DNA of 64,000 nucleotides from NCBI RefSeq assembly GCF_026914265.1, contig NC_069133.1:49978182-50042181 (forward strand), given 5' to 3'. The notes below the pieces were generated by a model, which saw nothing but the letters and a program-made list of their open reading frames with translations, was not told where the DNA came from and made no database searches. Both the position numbers and the translations under genes were made by a program. Position 1 is the first letter of the stretch. Every line of letters starts with the position of its first letter. Source of the DNA: Mya arenaria. Its lineage: Eukaryota; Mollusca; Bivalvia; Myida; Myidae. Positions 1 to 11,700 of the stretch are shown piece by piece.

Positions 1-2929
1 GGGTAATTACAGCTGGTAATTACAGCTGATAATTGTCAACCCTAAAAAAATAGTCTGAGTCTGTTTAAGTAGGAGGGATTCTTGCCAGAAGCTGCGACCC
101 TTTCCAAATTGCTTCATAAAGTCATCTAAATATATTCATTTCAAGGTACTTCTTACTGTTTTTGATGCAATTTTCCGTGCAAAAGAACAACTGTACAATA
201 GTCTGATGTCTAAAGCTCTCAATTCTGATTTCAGGATAATTCCCAGACTCTTAGACCCCTGAAGATAAGGTTATTAGAGGGCTTTTACAAAAAGTAAATT
301 TGCATTTTAATTAACTGAATTACCACTGTGCAATATGTACAAACATAGACTTGTAAACTATTTTTCTACATGTATGTAATAACATATTTTTTTCAGGTCA
401 ATGTATGTTATATATTATCTTATACATACTGATCTACAGCAATATTAATGATACCCAAAAGTCTTTTTTTGATTAAAATGTTCAGCAGTCTAGAAAACCA
501 TGTTTCTTTATCATATAAACATACAGGTACACATAACATATTACCCTAAACAAGATTAACTATGGATCACTCATTAAAACAACTTCAGTTCACATTCAGA
601 TTATATTAAAACGTTCACATATACCCCTTCTTACAAACTTGTACATTATTGGCATAATGTTTCTCAGTAAGCAGCCTTTCTAATAAGGCTTTTGGGAGAT
701 GCCAGTTGTTCTACACAGTAATGATAATGGACATAAAATCACAATCCTTAAAATTTACTTTCAGCATGAGGAATCAAAGACCACCGAAGGGTTAAGGGGC
801 TTTGATCCCTGTTGAACTTTTAAAGGTACAAGTATAATATAATAATTCTAAAAATAAACACTCTCAACCCTGACTTTAGGATAAATCCTAATCCTTATGA
901 TCCTTGTCTATATTATTAATTCTAAAATTGCAAAGGTGACCCTTAATTAATTTGTTGAGTGTATATCTGTCTGTACAACAGTTAATCTACAAGAAAGGCA
1001 CAGTCTACCCTTCCTCTGCATGCATTTGCTGATGATAGCATGGTACCAGTCTACCTGTACAACAGTTAATCTACATGACAAGGCCACAAGAAAGGCACAG
1101 TCTACCCTTCCTCTGCTTGCATTTGCTGATGATAGCATGGTACTGTTATACCAGTACAAATTAAACAAACAAGAATGCATTTACATCCAAAAACAAACAT
1201 TTAGGTTAATCTGTAAAAGATAGTCTCTGGCATGAAATGAGTTGACTAGACGCATGATATAAAATAATTTTATATCTGTATATTACATACAGTTTTTATG
1301 GCCAATATATAAAATTGAACAAAACTTAAAAGTGCTAAAATGACTAATCTAAATTTTCATCAAACATTGAAAGTTCTGGAGAAAACTATTTTCTAAGTAG
1401 CTACATGTATGTAGGTAAGCACCTTAATTAATTACTAATAATAATAAATAATGTTGTGGCAAGCTTTGATATACCTGAACAAACAATATGAATCTCAATA
1501 AAATAGGCATAATTCAGCAGTTATAAAAGTAAGAGAAATTTATTTTTTACGAATGTTTACATCTTGTCTCTGGCAACATGTGTACCAAGTTTCATTTGAA
1601 TATTTGGAATATTGCCACAAACTTTAAACATTGGTCATAACTAAAAGAATGTTCCAAATATTCCAAAAAGAGACAAGCTAAAATTTGTAATTTACAAATC
1701 CATATGTGGAGATGTCTTAGCTTTTGGGTAAATATAGTTATGCGATTAGAACCAAAATAATGTCATGTCATGTAAATAATTGAGCATTGAAATATGAGAT
1801 TAAATTAGCAAACAACATCAAAAGAAAACTTGAATTATATGTGAGTACATTGTTTATGAGTAAAACATTAAAAAATAGAAAATGAACTGAATTTTGAACC
1901 ATGAAAAATAAAAACCTAGGATGTATCCCATGAGAATTTAAAAAAAAACATGAAAACTTTAAATGTATTTATAATCTTTGCACATAAAATCAATTTCCAT
2001 CAGCAAAAACAAGCACCTTGACCAGGGGCGTACCTAGGCATTCTCAAGTATGCCTTGATGTACACATAACTTTTGGTTCCCAAGAAAAAAATATCAAATG
2101 CGTAAGTCCTGAGATCAAAGGTAAAAAAAGGTTAACGGGTATAAAAACCGTACTTGTTACTGGTTAACATACCATAACAACAATCCAGGGCATTCATGAT
2201 CTTAAATATCCATAGAAAACTTCAACATAATTATGTCTCTATTTTCATATATTTAAACACTATACTCATATGAAATCAGATTATCTTGCATGAAGAATGG
2301 AATGCTACACTGTATATTTATATATCTCTATTTCCTAAATTTCTAAATTTACAGAAACTAACATCACTTAAAATACGGTAGAACAAATGTATGACAACAA
2401 GTTACATGGTTAAAGTCACTTATTCTAGTACAACATTTAAAGTACTTTTTTATTTTTAAACTGTTCATATTTTAGGCTTAATTGATTAGTGGTACTTTAC
2501 CATACATGTATATACTTGACATAAATTACAAAAACTGTTGATTACAGTGACAATAAAATGCAGCCAAATCTTATTCAAAATGCTTTCTGGTATTTAGTGT
2601 GACAATGGTTTAAACCAAACCCCATTTTACCCACCATGAAAAAAATATCTAAAAAAAAAATGTATACAAAAACTTTGATGACAGGAAGTGCAATGATTAG
2701 CATTCATTAGTACCGTAAACATGTCTTAATACATAAAAGTATATCAAATATATCAAAAGTGGAATGTTACTTATTTCCTTTGCATGATTTCATACACATG
2801 TATATATGGACTGACCAGTCGAAATGCATATAAGTCACCATTTAAAACAACACTTGAATGATATTTGGCACTAATAATTTAAAACATGAGTGTAGCGGAT
2901 GGAATGCCCACGCTCTTCTGTTCTTTTAA
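1..2929. other. AT-rich gene-poor stretch downstream of QDPR
   Basis: No reading frame here looks like a gene; the open frames are short and lack conserved motifs. The stretch holds simple AT-rich sequence, a local duplication near 970-1150, and a fragment near 2027 (ggggcgtacctaggcatt) that recurs near 42829 and 61630 and so probably marks one end of an interspersed repeat. Some of it may be 3' UTR of QDPR, but I found no convincing minus-strand polyadenylation signal close to the stop. Confidence 0.5.
970..1145. repeat. Imperfect two-copy tandem duplication
   Basis: A block starting at gtacaacagttaatctac (973) recurs at 1057 and continues through aagaaaggcacagtctaccc, cttcctctgc and gatgatagcatggtac in both copies. 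The second copy has about 14 extra bases after ctacatgaca. The short open frames on both strands arise from this repeat and are not genes. Confidence 0.8.
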
Positions 2930-3540
2930 GTCAATAAGGGGCATCACTCAACACTTATAGAAGCAAGAGTTCTGGGACTTGCTATAAATGTGCACATTCT
3001 CATTTGTAATATGTAAACAAAGTTTCATGCTAACATCTTCAATGGTTATTAAGTTACAGCCAAGTTAAAAACATTGCAGAGCCCAAATACTAAGGGGCAC
3101 AACTTGAAAATTATAAAAGCCAGAGTTCTGGGCCTTGCAACACATGTGCACAGTCTCATTGGTAATAAGTATACACAATTTCATGTGAATATCTTGAATG
3201 GTATTTAAGTTATGGCCAAAGTGAAGTTTTTGCATGACTTTTTCAAACATTCTAGGGCCACTACCTGACGATTATTAAAACCAGAGTAATAGGCATTTCT
3301 ATACATGTGCAGTTTATATCCAGTAACAAGTTTCATGTGAATATCTTGAATGGTTATAATGTTTTGGCAAAGTTGTTTTCTTCATGACTTTTTTTCAACT
3401 CATAGAGGGGCATAACATAACAAAGAGCAAGAGTTGTGGGCCTTGCTGAAAATGTGTGTGTTTTTTCTAAAAAATGAATACAACGGTTCATTTCAGTATC
3501 TTGAATGGTTTTTCAGTAATGCCTAAATTTAAAGTCTTTG
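2930..3540. repeat. Diverged tandem units (~160 bp) of a modular repeat
   Basis: Four diverged units share a fixed order of phrases: aggggcataactt, agagttctgggccttgc, acatgtgcac..tctcattggtaa, tttcatgtgaatatcttgaatggt and aagttatggccaaagt. Related single units lie near 3990-4095, 6250-6345 and, in the other orientation, 27180-27330. I recognise this kind of degenerate modular repeat from bivalve genomes. Short ORFs inside it are repeat translations. Confidence 0.75.
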
Positions 3541-3830
3541 CATGTCTATGCTGTCAGACAACATTCAAGCTATGACAATAAATTGCCTCCCCCCCCCCTC
3601 AAAAAAAAAAATCAGCTAAAAAGGCATATAATTATTTCATGCGGCTGGCTAACACAATATGACTTAGGTACAATAAATTTGATTTTTAACACTATTGATA
3701 TAATAGATGTTATCTTCACATAAACTGCTCACAACAACATATCTAATATCTTGACAGTCTTAACATATAATATGTACTCAATTCGACAAAAACCCTTCAC
3801 CAAGAAAAACAAGCTGCTTGTGAGGAATGT

Positions 3831-6800
3831 CTAGACAATAATGAGCTCAGTCTTATTGTCTTTGGTAATAAGCTGGACCAAGCTGCCGCTCTTTGGACGA
3901 CCCTCATTGCTGATCCATTTGGCAAATGATCTGGAAAGCAGTAAGATAACGATTAACATGAGTACTGTGGGGAGGCAACGCCTGTCTGTTGTTGTTTTGC
4001 AGTCTGGTCCAAGTTTTAGACATTGCTATACATGTGTGTATTGTCTCCAGCAACATGTGTACCAATTTCCATATAATAATGAAAGTTATGGCTAATGTTG
4101 TAGTTTATGCTCAACAAGGCTGATACCAAAGACACCAAGGCTATGATGATACCTTGACTTTTTTTCGGAAAAACAGCTTAAAATGCTATGAAAAGTTTCC
4201 ATAATGACAATAAAACTGCATTATTTGGAATATGCACTGTGACCATTTTTCTTTCAAACTTCATAAATCTTAAAAAGGTACTGTAGCTATTTTAATGTTG
4301 GTTTTGACCAAAATAGCAAGGTTTAAAATTAGCAACAGCATAATATTATAACATTGGTAAACAATTAATTAATTAATTTTTCACTCTGCTCCAAGAAGAC
4401 CATTGGCTAAAATCTCACACATTTAACCTTCCTGAAACTTTTAATACCCATTTGCAGTAAATAAAACCATTGACTGAGGCCACAACTATTAAAGTTGAAG
4501 ATACAATCTTTGAAGAAAATAAAAACAGCAATCTTTGAAGAAAATAAAAACAGCTTCTTTGACTCTCGACCTTATATAGATGATTTCACAACAGTGCTTA
4601 CTCTGCAATAAACTCTAGTGGTGTCCAGGTGGTGTGGTCTGCATCTGGCATCCATTTCCTGTTCATCGGAGTATCCAATGTCACTCTGAAATAGACAAGT
4701 ACTTAGTCTTGGAGTTTACAAGGTCTGCCTTCACCTATATTACAGCTTGACCTGCTGCATCACCCGTGTGACTTAAACATTTAATTTCTATACCAACAGA
4801 GGGAAAATTACACCCATGTTTGGTGGGATATATGCCAGACATTTCTGAGCAAAGTTTCTGTGAAAGCTGCAATTAATATTTATGGTTCCGAAGCACATGA
4901 AAGTAGGAAAGGCTACTCTCTTTAGAGCAAGACCACTGATCTCAGACAAGGCTGCATTGGCTATTGACTATTTAATGTAGCATGTAACTTTTCCAAGGGA
5001 GTTCCCCACGCCCTCATTGCGATGTGAATGCACCAGAAAATCCAAGAAGAGAAAAAGACAGATAAGGATGGAATACAGGATACTTCTGAGTTAGTAAAAA
5101 AAAAAAAAATGCAATCTCCAATCAAACTAGATCTACCACTAAACATTATGATTATTTGATGTAATTTATAATTTTGATAAATGTAAACTGTGTTTTGCTT
5201 GTTCTCAGTTCAGACTTATGCTAGTGGCATTATTCCAGGCATTAATTAGCAGGTAGTGTGCATTTGTATGAAAATCACCAACACTTATTAATTCATTTTT
5301 CTTTAATACACTTCAATAAATGTAAAAAAAATCACAAAATTTACAATCAATTTCACTACACAACTTTGTATGATTGACTTACGGAAGAATGGCCACAGCA
5401 GAAGCATTGGCAGGCAGACCACTGTTTTCTCCAGCAAGACTCTTGACCAGCTGATGAATGGCTGCTTTAGCCATTCCATAGCCAATCATACCTACAAACA
5501 ATATATGTAATTAACAGCGTTAACATTGGAAAGGATGTTTGCTTCCCATGGAGGGTAACAAGTTCTGTAAAAAAGGAGGGAACAAGTTCGGTGAAAAATC
5601 AACAAGCCGGAATGTGCATATTCTGTTGTAAGTAAAGCTTCCCATAATGTTTCATTAAATTCAAGCCAGAAGTTGCTGAGAAAGAGCCCAGATATGTATA
5701 GACCTATATCACCTTTAATAGAAATTAAAAGGTCCATAACTCAGTGAAATATGTTCGCACAAGAATATGCTGAAAATTTGCACATCATATTGTAAATGTT
5801 AATTGAGTAAAAGTAAGTAGTTGCTGCGAGATTATATATAGAAATTAAAAGGGCCATTACTCTGTGATGAATCATTGAGCCGGATCATGCCGATAATATG
5901 CACAACACCCTTCCGTAAGTGAAGTTTCCTGTAAAGTTTCATTGAATTCAAGCCGGTACTTGCCGAGAAATAGCCTGGATATTAATGGACCTATGCTACA
6001 CTAAAAATAGACATATAGCCATAAGCCGGTGGATGCTGCGAATAAGTCGGACAAGAAATAGTGGGACAGGCTTCAGTGAGCATACAATATTTGCTGATAA
6101 TTGACATAAGCAACATGTTTTGTGCAGTGTAGTTTTAGTTTGTTAAAATACAAACATGACTCTGTGTTTCCTCCCTATTCTGTTTTCTTAAGTTATTAAA
6201 AACAAGGCCATGGCCAGATGAAAATTCTTATCTATTGTATTTAGCTTGCCAAGGGGCATTACTTAACATGTATCAAAGCCAGATTATTAACCTTGCTTAA
6301 CCGCATTGTCTTCTCAGTGGTAAAATGTGTACCATGTTTACAATGACTACACTGGCATCACCAAGGCTAGGACAAGAAGTAAACTTTTTTCTTAAAAAAA
6401 CAACAGATAAACTTAAAATCAAATTCAGTTAAAAAACTGACCTGGTGTGCCTTCTAGTGCGGGCTGGGCTCCGGGAAGTGTAACGATACCACCATCCCGC
6501 AGGTGCTTGGCTGCCAGGCTAGCTGCGATCGATGATGTCCATACGCTCTGCTTCCACATGGCATCCGCATTCTTTACGAATGCTGAAATTGTACACATAC
6601 AGTTGAACGTAGCAAGATGAGTTGATAATTAAGAATTATTTGAGTGCTAAGGAATTTTTTATTTTTAATAAGTATGATACTACACATGTAGTCACGTGGC
6701 ATATCACTATTACCGGTATACACAATATTTAACTGGTCTTTATTTTAGTCATAATAAATTGTTAATGAAACAAAAAATTGTGAAAATAAATGATTTTTAG

Positions 6801-8329
6801 AGCAAAAATTAACTATTCTCAGAAAAAAAACTGTGTCATACTGTTAATACTGACCTTTATTAGCTGCATTTCCACCAGCCCAACCACCAGCAACACATAG
6901 CACAGCATCCAGTTTGTTATCCCCAAGAAGCGTCTCCACATTCTTTGTGATATCTTCCTCCTGTTCAGTCCATGAGTCGCCTGGCTTTACAACAACATTT
7001 CCATCTGCCTGTTCATTGGGCACGAGATCAATGGAGCCAACCCACTGTTAGACAAATATAGGACAAATACACACATGAATGAATTAATTGGCATTCTTAG
7101 TGACAAAATTTATGCAGTGATTAAGCATATGATGTTGGGCTCACAAAAGTTTCTTATAGAATGTCTGATACACATCTACATAGGTATGTAGACCTACAGA
7201 ATTCACATTTATCCATAAAGTTTTTAATCAAATGTCTATACATATGTACATTTGCATAAACACTCATTTATAAGATTTTATACTCATACATGATGACATG
7301 TGATTCAAAACTCACTATTTCCCATGAATATCTTTATTTGATTTTTAGAGCTCTCTTAATGATTGGAGATATCACTCATTCAAACAATGCTATCATTAAT
7401 TCAATGGGAGCTATTGTAACGTGCGATGTCAAAGAAGGCCAACAGAGAAAAGCATGCTCAACGCTGAAGCGGTCAACTGGTCTTTTTATACAGTAAATTC
7501 TCAATGTACATGGAGACCGGGCTTTGCTAATTTGCATTTTACCAACCAAGTAAACATACCTATGAACGTACTTCTGTCTATAACGGAATGTTTTACTATG
7601 AAGGCACATTCGCAGCACACACAATCTTTAATTGAATTGAAGAGGTCTATAATTATTTAAAGAGCTTTTTAAATACTTGAGTTTATGTGGATTTGGTGTT
7701 CAGTACTTAGAATGCTTTATTTGTTCTTAGAAACATATTTTTTCTGCTACTTCTCTTCGTGACAAACAGGACCATGAACGCTTCTTTGCAAAACAGATCA
7801 ATACAATTAGCAATATGAAACCCCTCAACCGTCTGCTTTTAAGAATATTTTACCAAAATATTTAAAGTATTCCCTATTATTACTTAGACCAAACCTAGCT
7901 TACCATTAACTTTAGCAAAAGAACACGTGAGGTCTTTATTAAGCAGTTTATCAAAGTACGTCTTGCTTCTTCTACAGCTGATCATACTGCACTTCTTATT
8001 AAAAGTATTAATGCTGTGTTTTAAGAACTTTTGCCCAACTCAGACCTCAATCTTGTGGAAATCTCATATCACTCCAATCCACATTCAGCCTTTCTCCAGG
8101 CATTCTGAGAAAGAACCACCTGCCAATATGACTTACAGTACTTTGATTTTAAAGGGTTTTGTCATATGGACACATAAATTAAGAAAATCTGAAAAGTTAT
8201 GTGAAATGACAGCTTCTACAAACACAACCATATTACTCTTACATAATTTTTCGCTTTAAATGATGAGACAATGACCGATCCAAGAGCTCCTTTTCCACCG
8301 TAAACCAGAATTCGTCCTGCTAAAGCCAT
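3831..8329 (-). CDS. QDPR: Dihydropteridine reductase (6 exons, 236 aa)
   Basis: NADH-dependent quinonoid dihydropteridine reductase, a cytosolic short-chain dehydrogenase that regenerates tetrahydrobiopterin for the aromatic amino acid hydroxylases. Minus-strand coding exons: 8329-8243, 7044-6855, 6582-6442, 5491-5383, 4685-4602 and 3930-3831. All junctions are GT-AG and the phases join into one 711-nt frame. Visible features: N-terminal dinucleotide-binding loop VYGGKGALG (about 9-17), [14 protein letters not shown] near 77-90, MWKQSVWTS, the catalytic Tyr-x3-Lys in GYGMAK (Tyr144, Lys148), the LDTPMNRK and WTPLEF signatures, and a C-terminus [15 protein letters not shown] that mirrors the mammalian end. 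Length is close to the 244-aa human protein. The start is the first ATG before the conserved Rossmann strand. The gene is complete and shares a promoter region with KCMF1. Its introns hold modular repeats but no insertion disturbs an exon. Confidence 0.97.
4506..4556. repeat. 25-bp perfect tandem duplication in QDPR intron 5
   Basis: The phrase aatctttgaagaaaataaaa followed by acagc occurs twice back to back, about 95 bases from the minus-strand exon 5 donor. It is a simple recent duplication with no coding content. Confidence 0.85.
5520..6000. repeat. Three diverged ~150-bp modular units in QDPR intron 3
   Basis: Units share the phrases ggtccataactcagtgaa / ggccattactctgtgatgaa, caagccggaatgtgc / tgagccggatcatgccgat, taatatgcacaac, gtttcattgaattcaagccg and ttgctgagaaa. 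They lie at about 5560-5720, 5721-5840 and 5842-5990 and are well diverged, so the array is old. Confidence 0.75.
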
Positions 8330-8740
8330 GGTTTGGAATATAAATTGACCTTGACCGATCGATCACTCTTCGCGCAGACGATTGTTTTACACTTTCGCAA
8401 GCGTCTGAAAGATAAATTTATTTCATTACTTTTTACTAAACGTCAATTAAAGGCAATTTTCGTCGATTATTTTCTAAATTAATAAATATAAAAACAACAC
8501 TTTAACTTGATACTTAAAAATTATTGAAAAGGATTTGTTCTCGAACCCAAAACGTAGTTTCACGTGACGTCATATTTCCTCCATCAGAACAGAAAAAGTA
8601 GCCACAAACTCCAAAGAAAACGACGACTTACTCTTAAATTGAACAAATCACCATTCTTAATACGAATTTTTGTAATGTTACTGACTTGAAAATACATATA
8701 CTCTTAATATTTTAGTTCGTCTGAGCCAGTGGAGGCTAGA
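8330..8740. promoter_or_regulatory. Bidirectional promoter between QDPR and KCMF1
   Basis: Only 411 bp separate the QDPR and KCMF1 start codons, and the genes are transcribed away from each other. At 8561-8572 is CACGTGACGTCA, an E-box (CACGTG) overlapping a full palindromic CRE (TGACGTCA), followed by an ETS-like ttcctcc on the plus strand. No TATA box stands out at a fitting distance from either start, which fits a housekeeping promoter. A 5' UTR intron for KCMF1 ending at the acceptor-like tattttag (8708-8715) is possible but unproven. Confidence 0.7.
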
Positions 8741-11700
8741 ATGTCCCGACATGATGGTGAGTTTCAAGGTGGTGGTGAATCCCGGAAAATGGCAGACATT
8801 AGTGTTGTTATGACAGTGGGATTTTTACCCTCAGCGCACAATTCTTCTTACCTTCTTGTTAAAACAACTGTTGTAAAAAGGATAATCTGCTGTTGAAATG
8901 ATGATAAGAGAAGTGCCTTGTCATTTTATGTTAGCAGTATGGTGATCTCTACTGAAGGAGGGTACTTTCATTTTCAAATAATTTAACTTTCGTTGAATGC
9001 AAACAAGGAAGTTAGTCTTGCTGAAAGAAATGCCATGCTTTGTAATGACCATTTAACTTTTGAAAATTCAAATTATGCTGTTGACAATCACCTCAAAACC
9101 TGATCTGACATTCGTGCAATAGTTTCTTTCTATTAAATATTTAAAGATGAGTGTTATCATTTTTTATTTGTTATAGAATAGTTATTTAATAAAAAAATTA
9201 TTTGTTTTTTTCCTGATTAACATTGCATGTTGTTACATGCTTAATTTAATCTTTATCATATTTCATACAACTTGAATTTTCTCCAATCTTCCAGGTGTCA
9301 GCTGTGATTCATGTTTGAAGAGTAACTTCCGAGGAAAGCGATACAAATGTTTGGTTTGCTATGATTATGACCTCTGCGCCACATGCTATGAATCAGGGGC
9401 TACCTCCACCCGCCACACCAATGATCATTCTGTGCAGTGTATTATTACCAGATCAGACTTTGGTAAAAATATAGTTGTGATTTTCATGTCTATTATAGTT
9501 TTAAAGTTTTATATCAGTGGTCAAAATTAGCACAAGCCAAGCACTGGTTAAATGCTTTCAGGGCTTACTTAAGTTCTGGAGTTTATATAGCAGGGCTTTT
9601 CCAAAACTTGATGCCAAGCAATAATATAAGAATTCGGACTTGTTTATACAAAAGTTTAATTACGATGACTGTTATATCAGGGGTTTCAATAAGCGGACGT
9701 AGACGTATTATACATCTGGAAAATCACCAAAAACGTCACAGAATTTGACCCCGGGCGTTATGAAAATAACTTTTTATAGCCTTGTACGCCTCTTTTAATG
9801 AGACCAGACGTTTTCATATGCTGTGCACCATTGACTGCTTAAAATATGGCGTATTGCCCTTTCATCTTCCCATATGCCTTGTACGTTTCATAATTTATGA
9901 CAGCTTATTGTTTGTAATGAGCAGATGACCTGTGTATTCATAAACGGTCATCTTCTAATCCGATAATTAGGAAGAGCCAATTAGTGAAATATCGCCAGGA
10001 GGCGGAGCTATTGAATGTCAGCCAATCAGAATATACAATGAGAACTCGTTCATTCAAAGATGAAAGTTCGTAAAATCCTATAGAAAATGCGAAGGGATGT
10101 TGAAAAATGTTGTCAAACACTATTTAACCTTGTAAAATAATTGATAATTGTATTGTACAGATGAGACTCGCTATTTTAAATATTGTTGACTTGAAGCAGA
10201 CAGTCACTGCCGATTTGTAGACATAGGAAAGCTGGCGCTAACACAATGAAATGCATCAATTTATCACTAAATGTTTTGAAAGTGTATTTGTGAAATAGTC
10301 ATGATGAACATTTCTTTGTAACCCCCCAAAAATATTTTGATGCTTATGTCGCGTTTATCTATCATGTCTACGATCATATCAAAATTCGCCAAAACCGCAA
10401 TTTTGTCGGAACAATTTTCGGAGTTATTTTATCAATGTTCTATGCTGTATAAGTGTTTCTTTAAGCAAGGGCAGTGATTTTTATTGTCATTTTATTCTAA
10501 AACATCAACATATTAAGCATAACTTTACCAAAGACAATTGAATAACAGCCTGGCTGAATGTAACATTCGTACCCAATCCCGATCGTACCAACTAAAATTC
10601 GTCACCTACATACTTTTTTTGTGTATTTAGGCCAGTATAATTGTTTCAAATGCTTAACTGTCTGGGTTTATTTTTTTATTTTACATGAATTTTAGAAGAA
10701 AAATGAGACATTGCACTAAAGAAGACTCCAGACAAGTACAGTCATATTACCACAGACAAAAAGACAAATTTTAATTTTGAAAATGATTTAAATTGGTATG
10801 ATAACAAAACATTCTACAAGACAACCCCACAACCCCCCCTTGTGACAGGGGTGGACCCCTCCCACTCTTGGTATGGTTGAATATAAACAATAAACATAAA
10901 AATAAACATTTTGAGTTGTGCATCAAACATGCTACTTTACCTACAAATTCTATGAAAATTCATGAATTTTAAAAAAATCCTGATTTTGGGTCTTATTGAA
11001 ACCCCTGTTATATACCGACTGTTCACCATTTATAGTCATGATGTCATTAGTAACACGGTATATTCAAAATGTCTGTCAAAACAAGCTAAGGTGTGTTAAA
11101 ACAGGTGTTAAGTTAAATGCATTATATGCCTGGATTACTCATTTATTTTTCCAATAAAGTTGTTATGGCAAACAATGTGCTGTATATTAAAATTACCAGC
11201 TAGGCCATAATTTGGCCTGGAAGGTGCCAACTTCGAAAGAAAGATACAGGGAAGGAGAGTCTTAAGAAGCATTGACTGATATGAATCCTGTTTTGGGTAC
11301 TTGTATTATAATATATATCACCAGCTTATTTTATGTAGGAATTTTAGCTTTGTTTATAAATTGATTTGATAGGGACTTAAAAAATGAAATGCTGCTTTTC
11401 CTTTCGCAGATATATTTTACGGAGGGGAAGCTATAACTGCAGAGCAACCACAGGCATTTTCGTGTCCATACTGCACCAAGATGGGATATACGGAGGCATT
11501 ACTGCAGGAACATGTCACTGCAGATCATGCAGATACCTCAATAGAAGTGGTAAATATAATTAAGAAGTGATTTACCATTCCTGTTATGTAAAGTCATTGT
11601 GTGTTTAAATAAGGTTTTAGCTAAAGAATTCTGGAAGGGTTCTGCATCCTGTCCTGTTGTGGTAGTACTGTACGGCCCTCATGGAAACCAGAATAAATCT

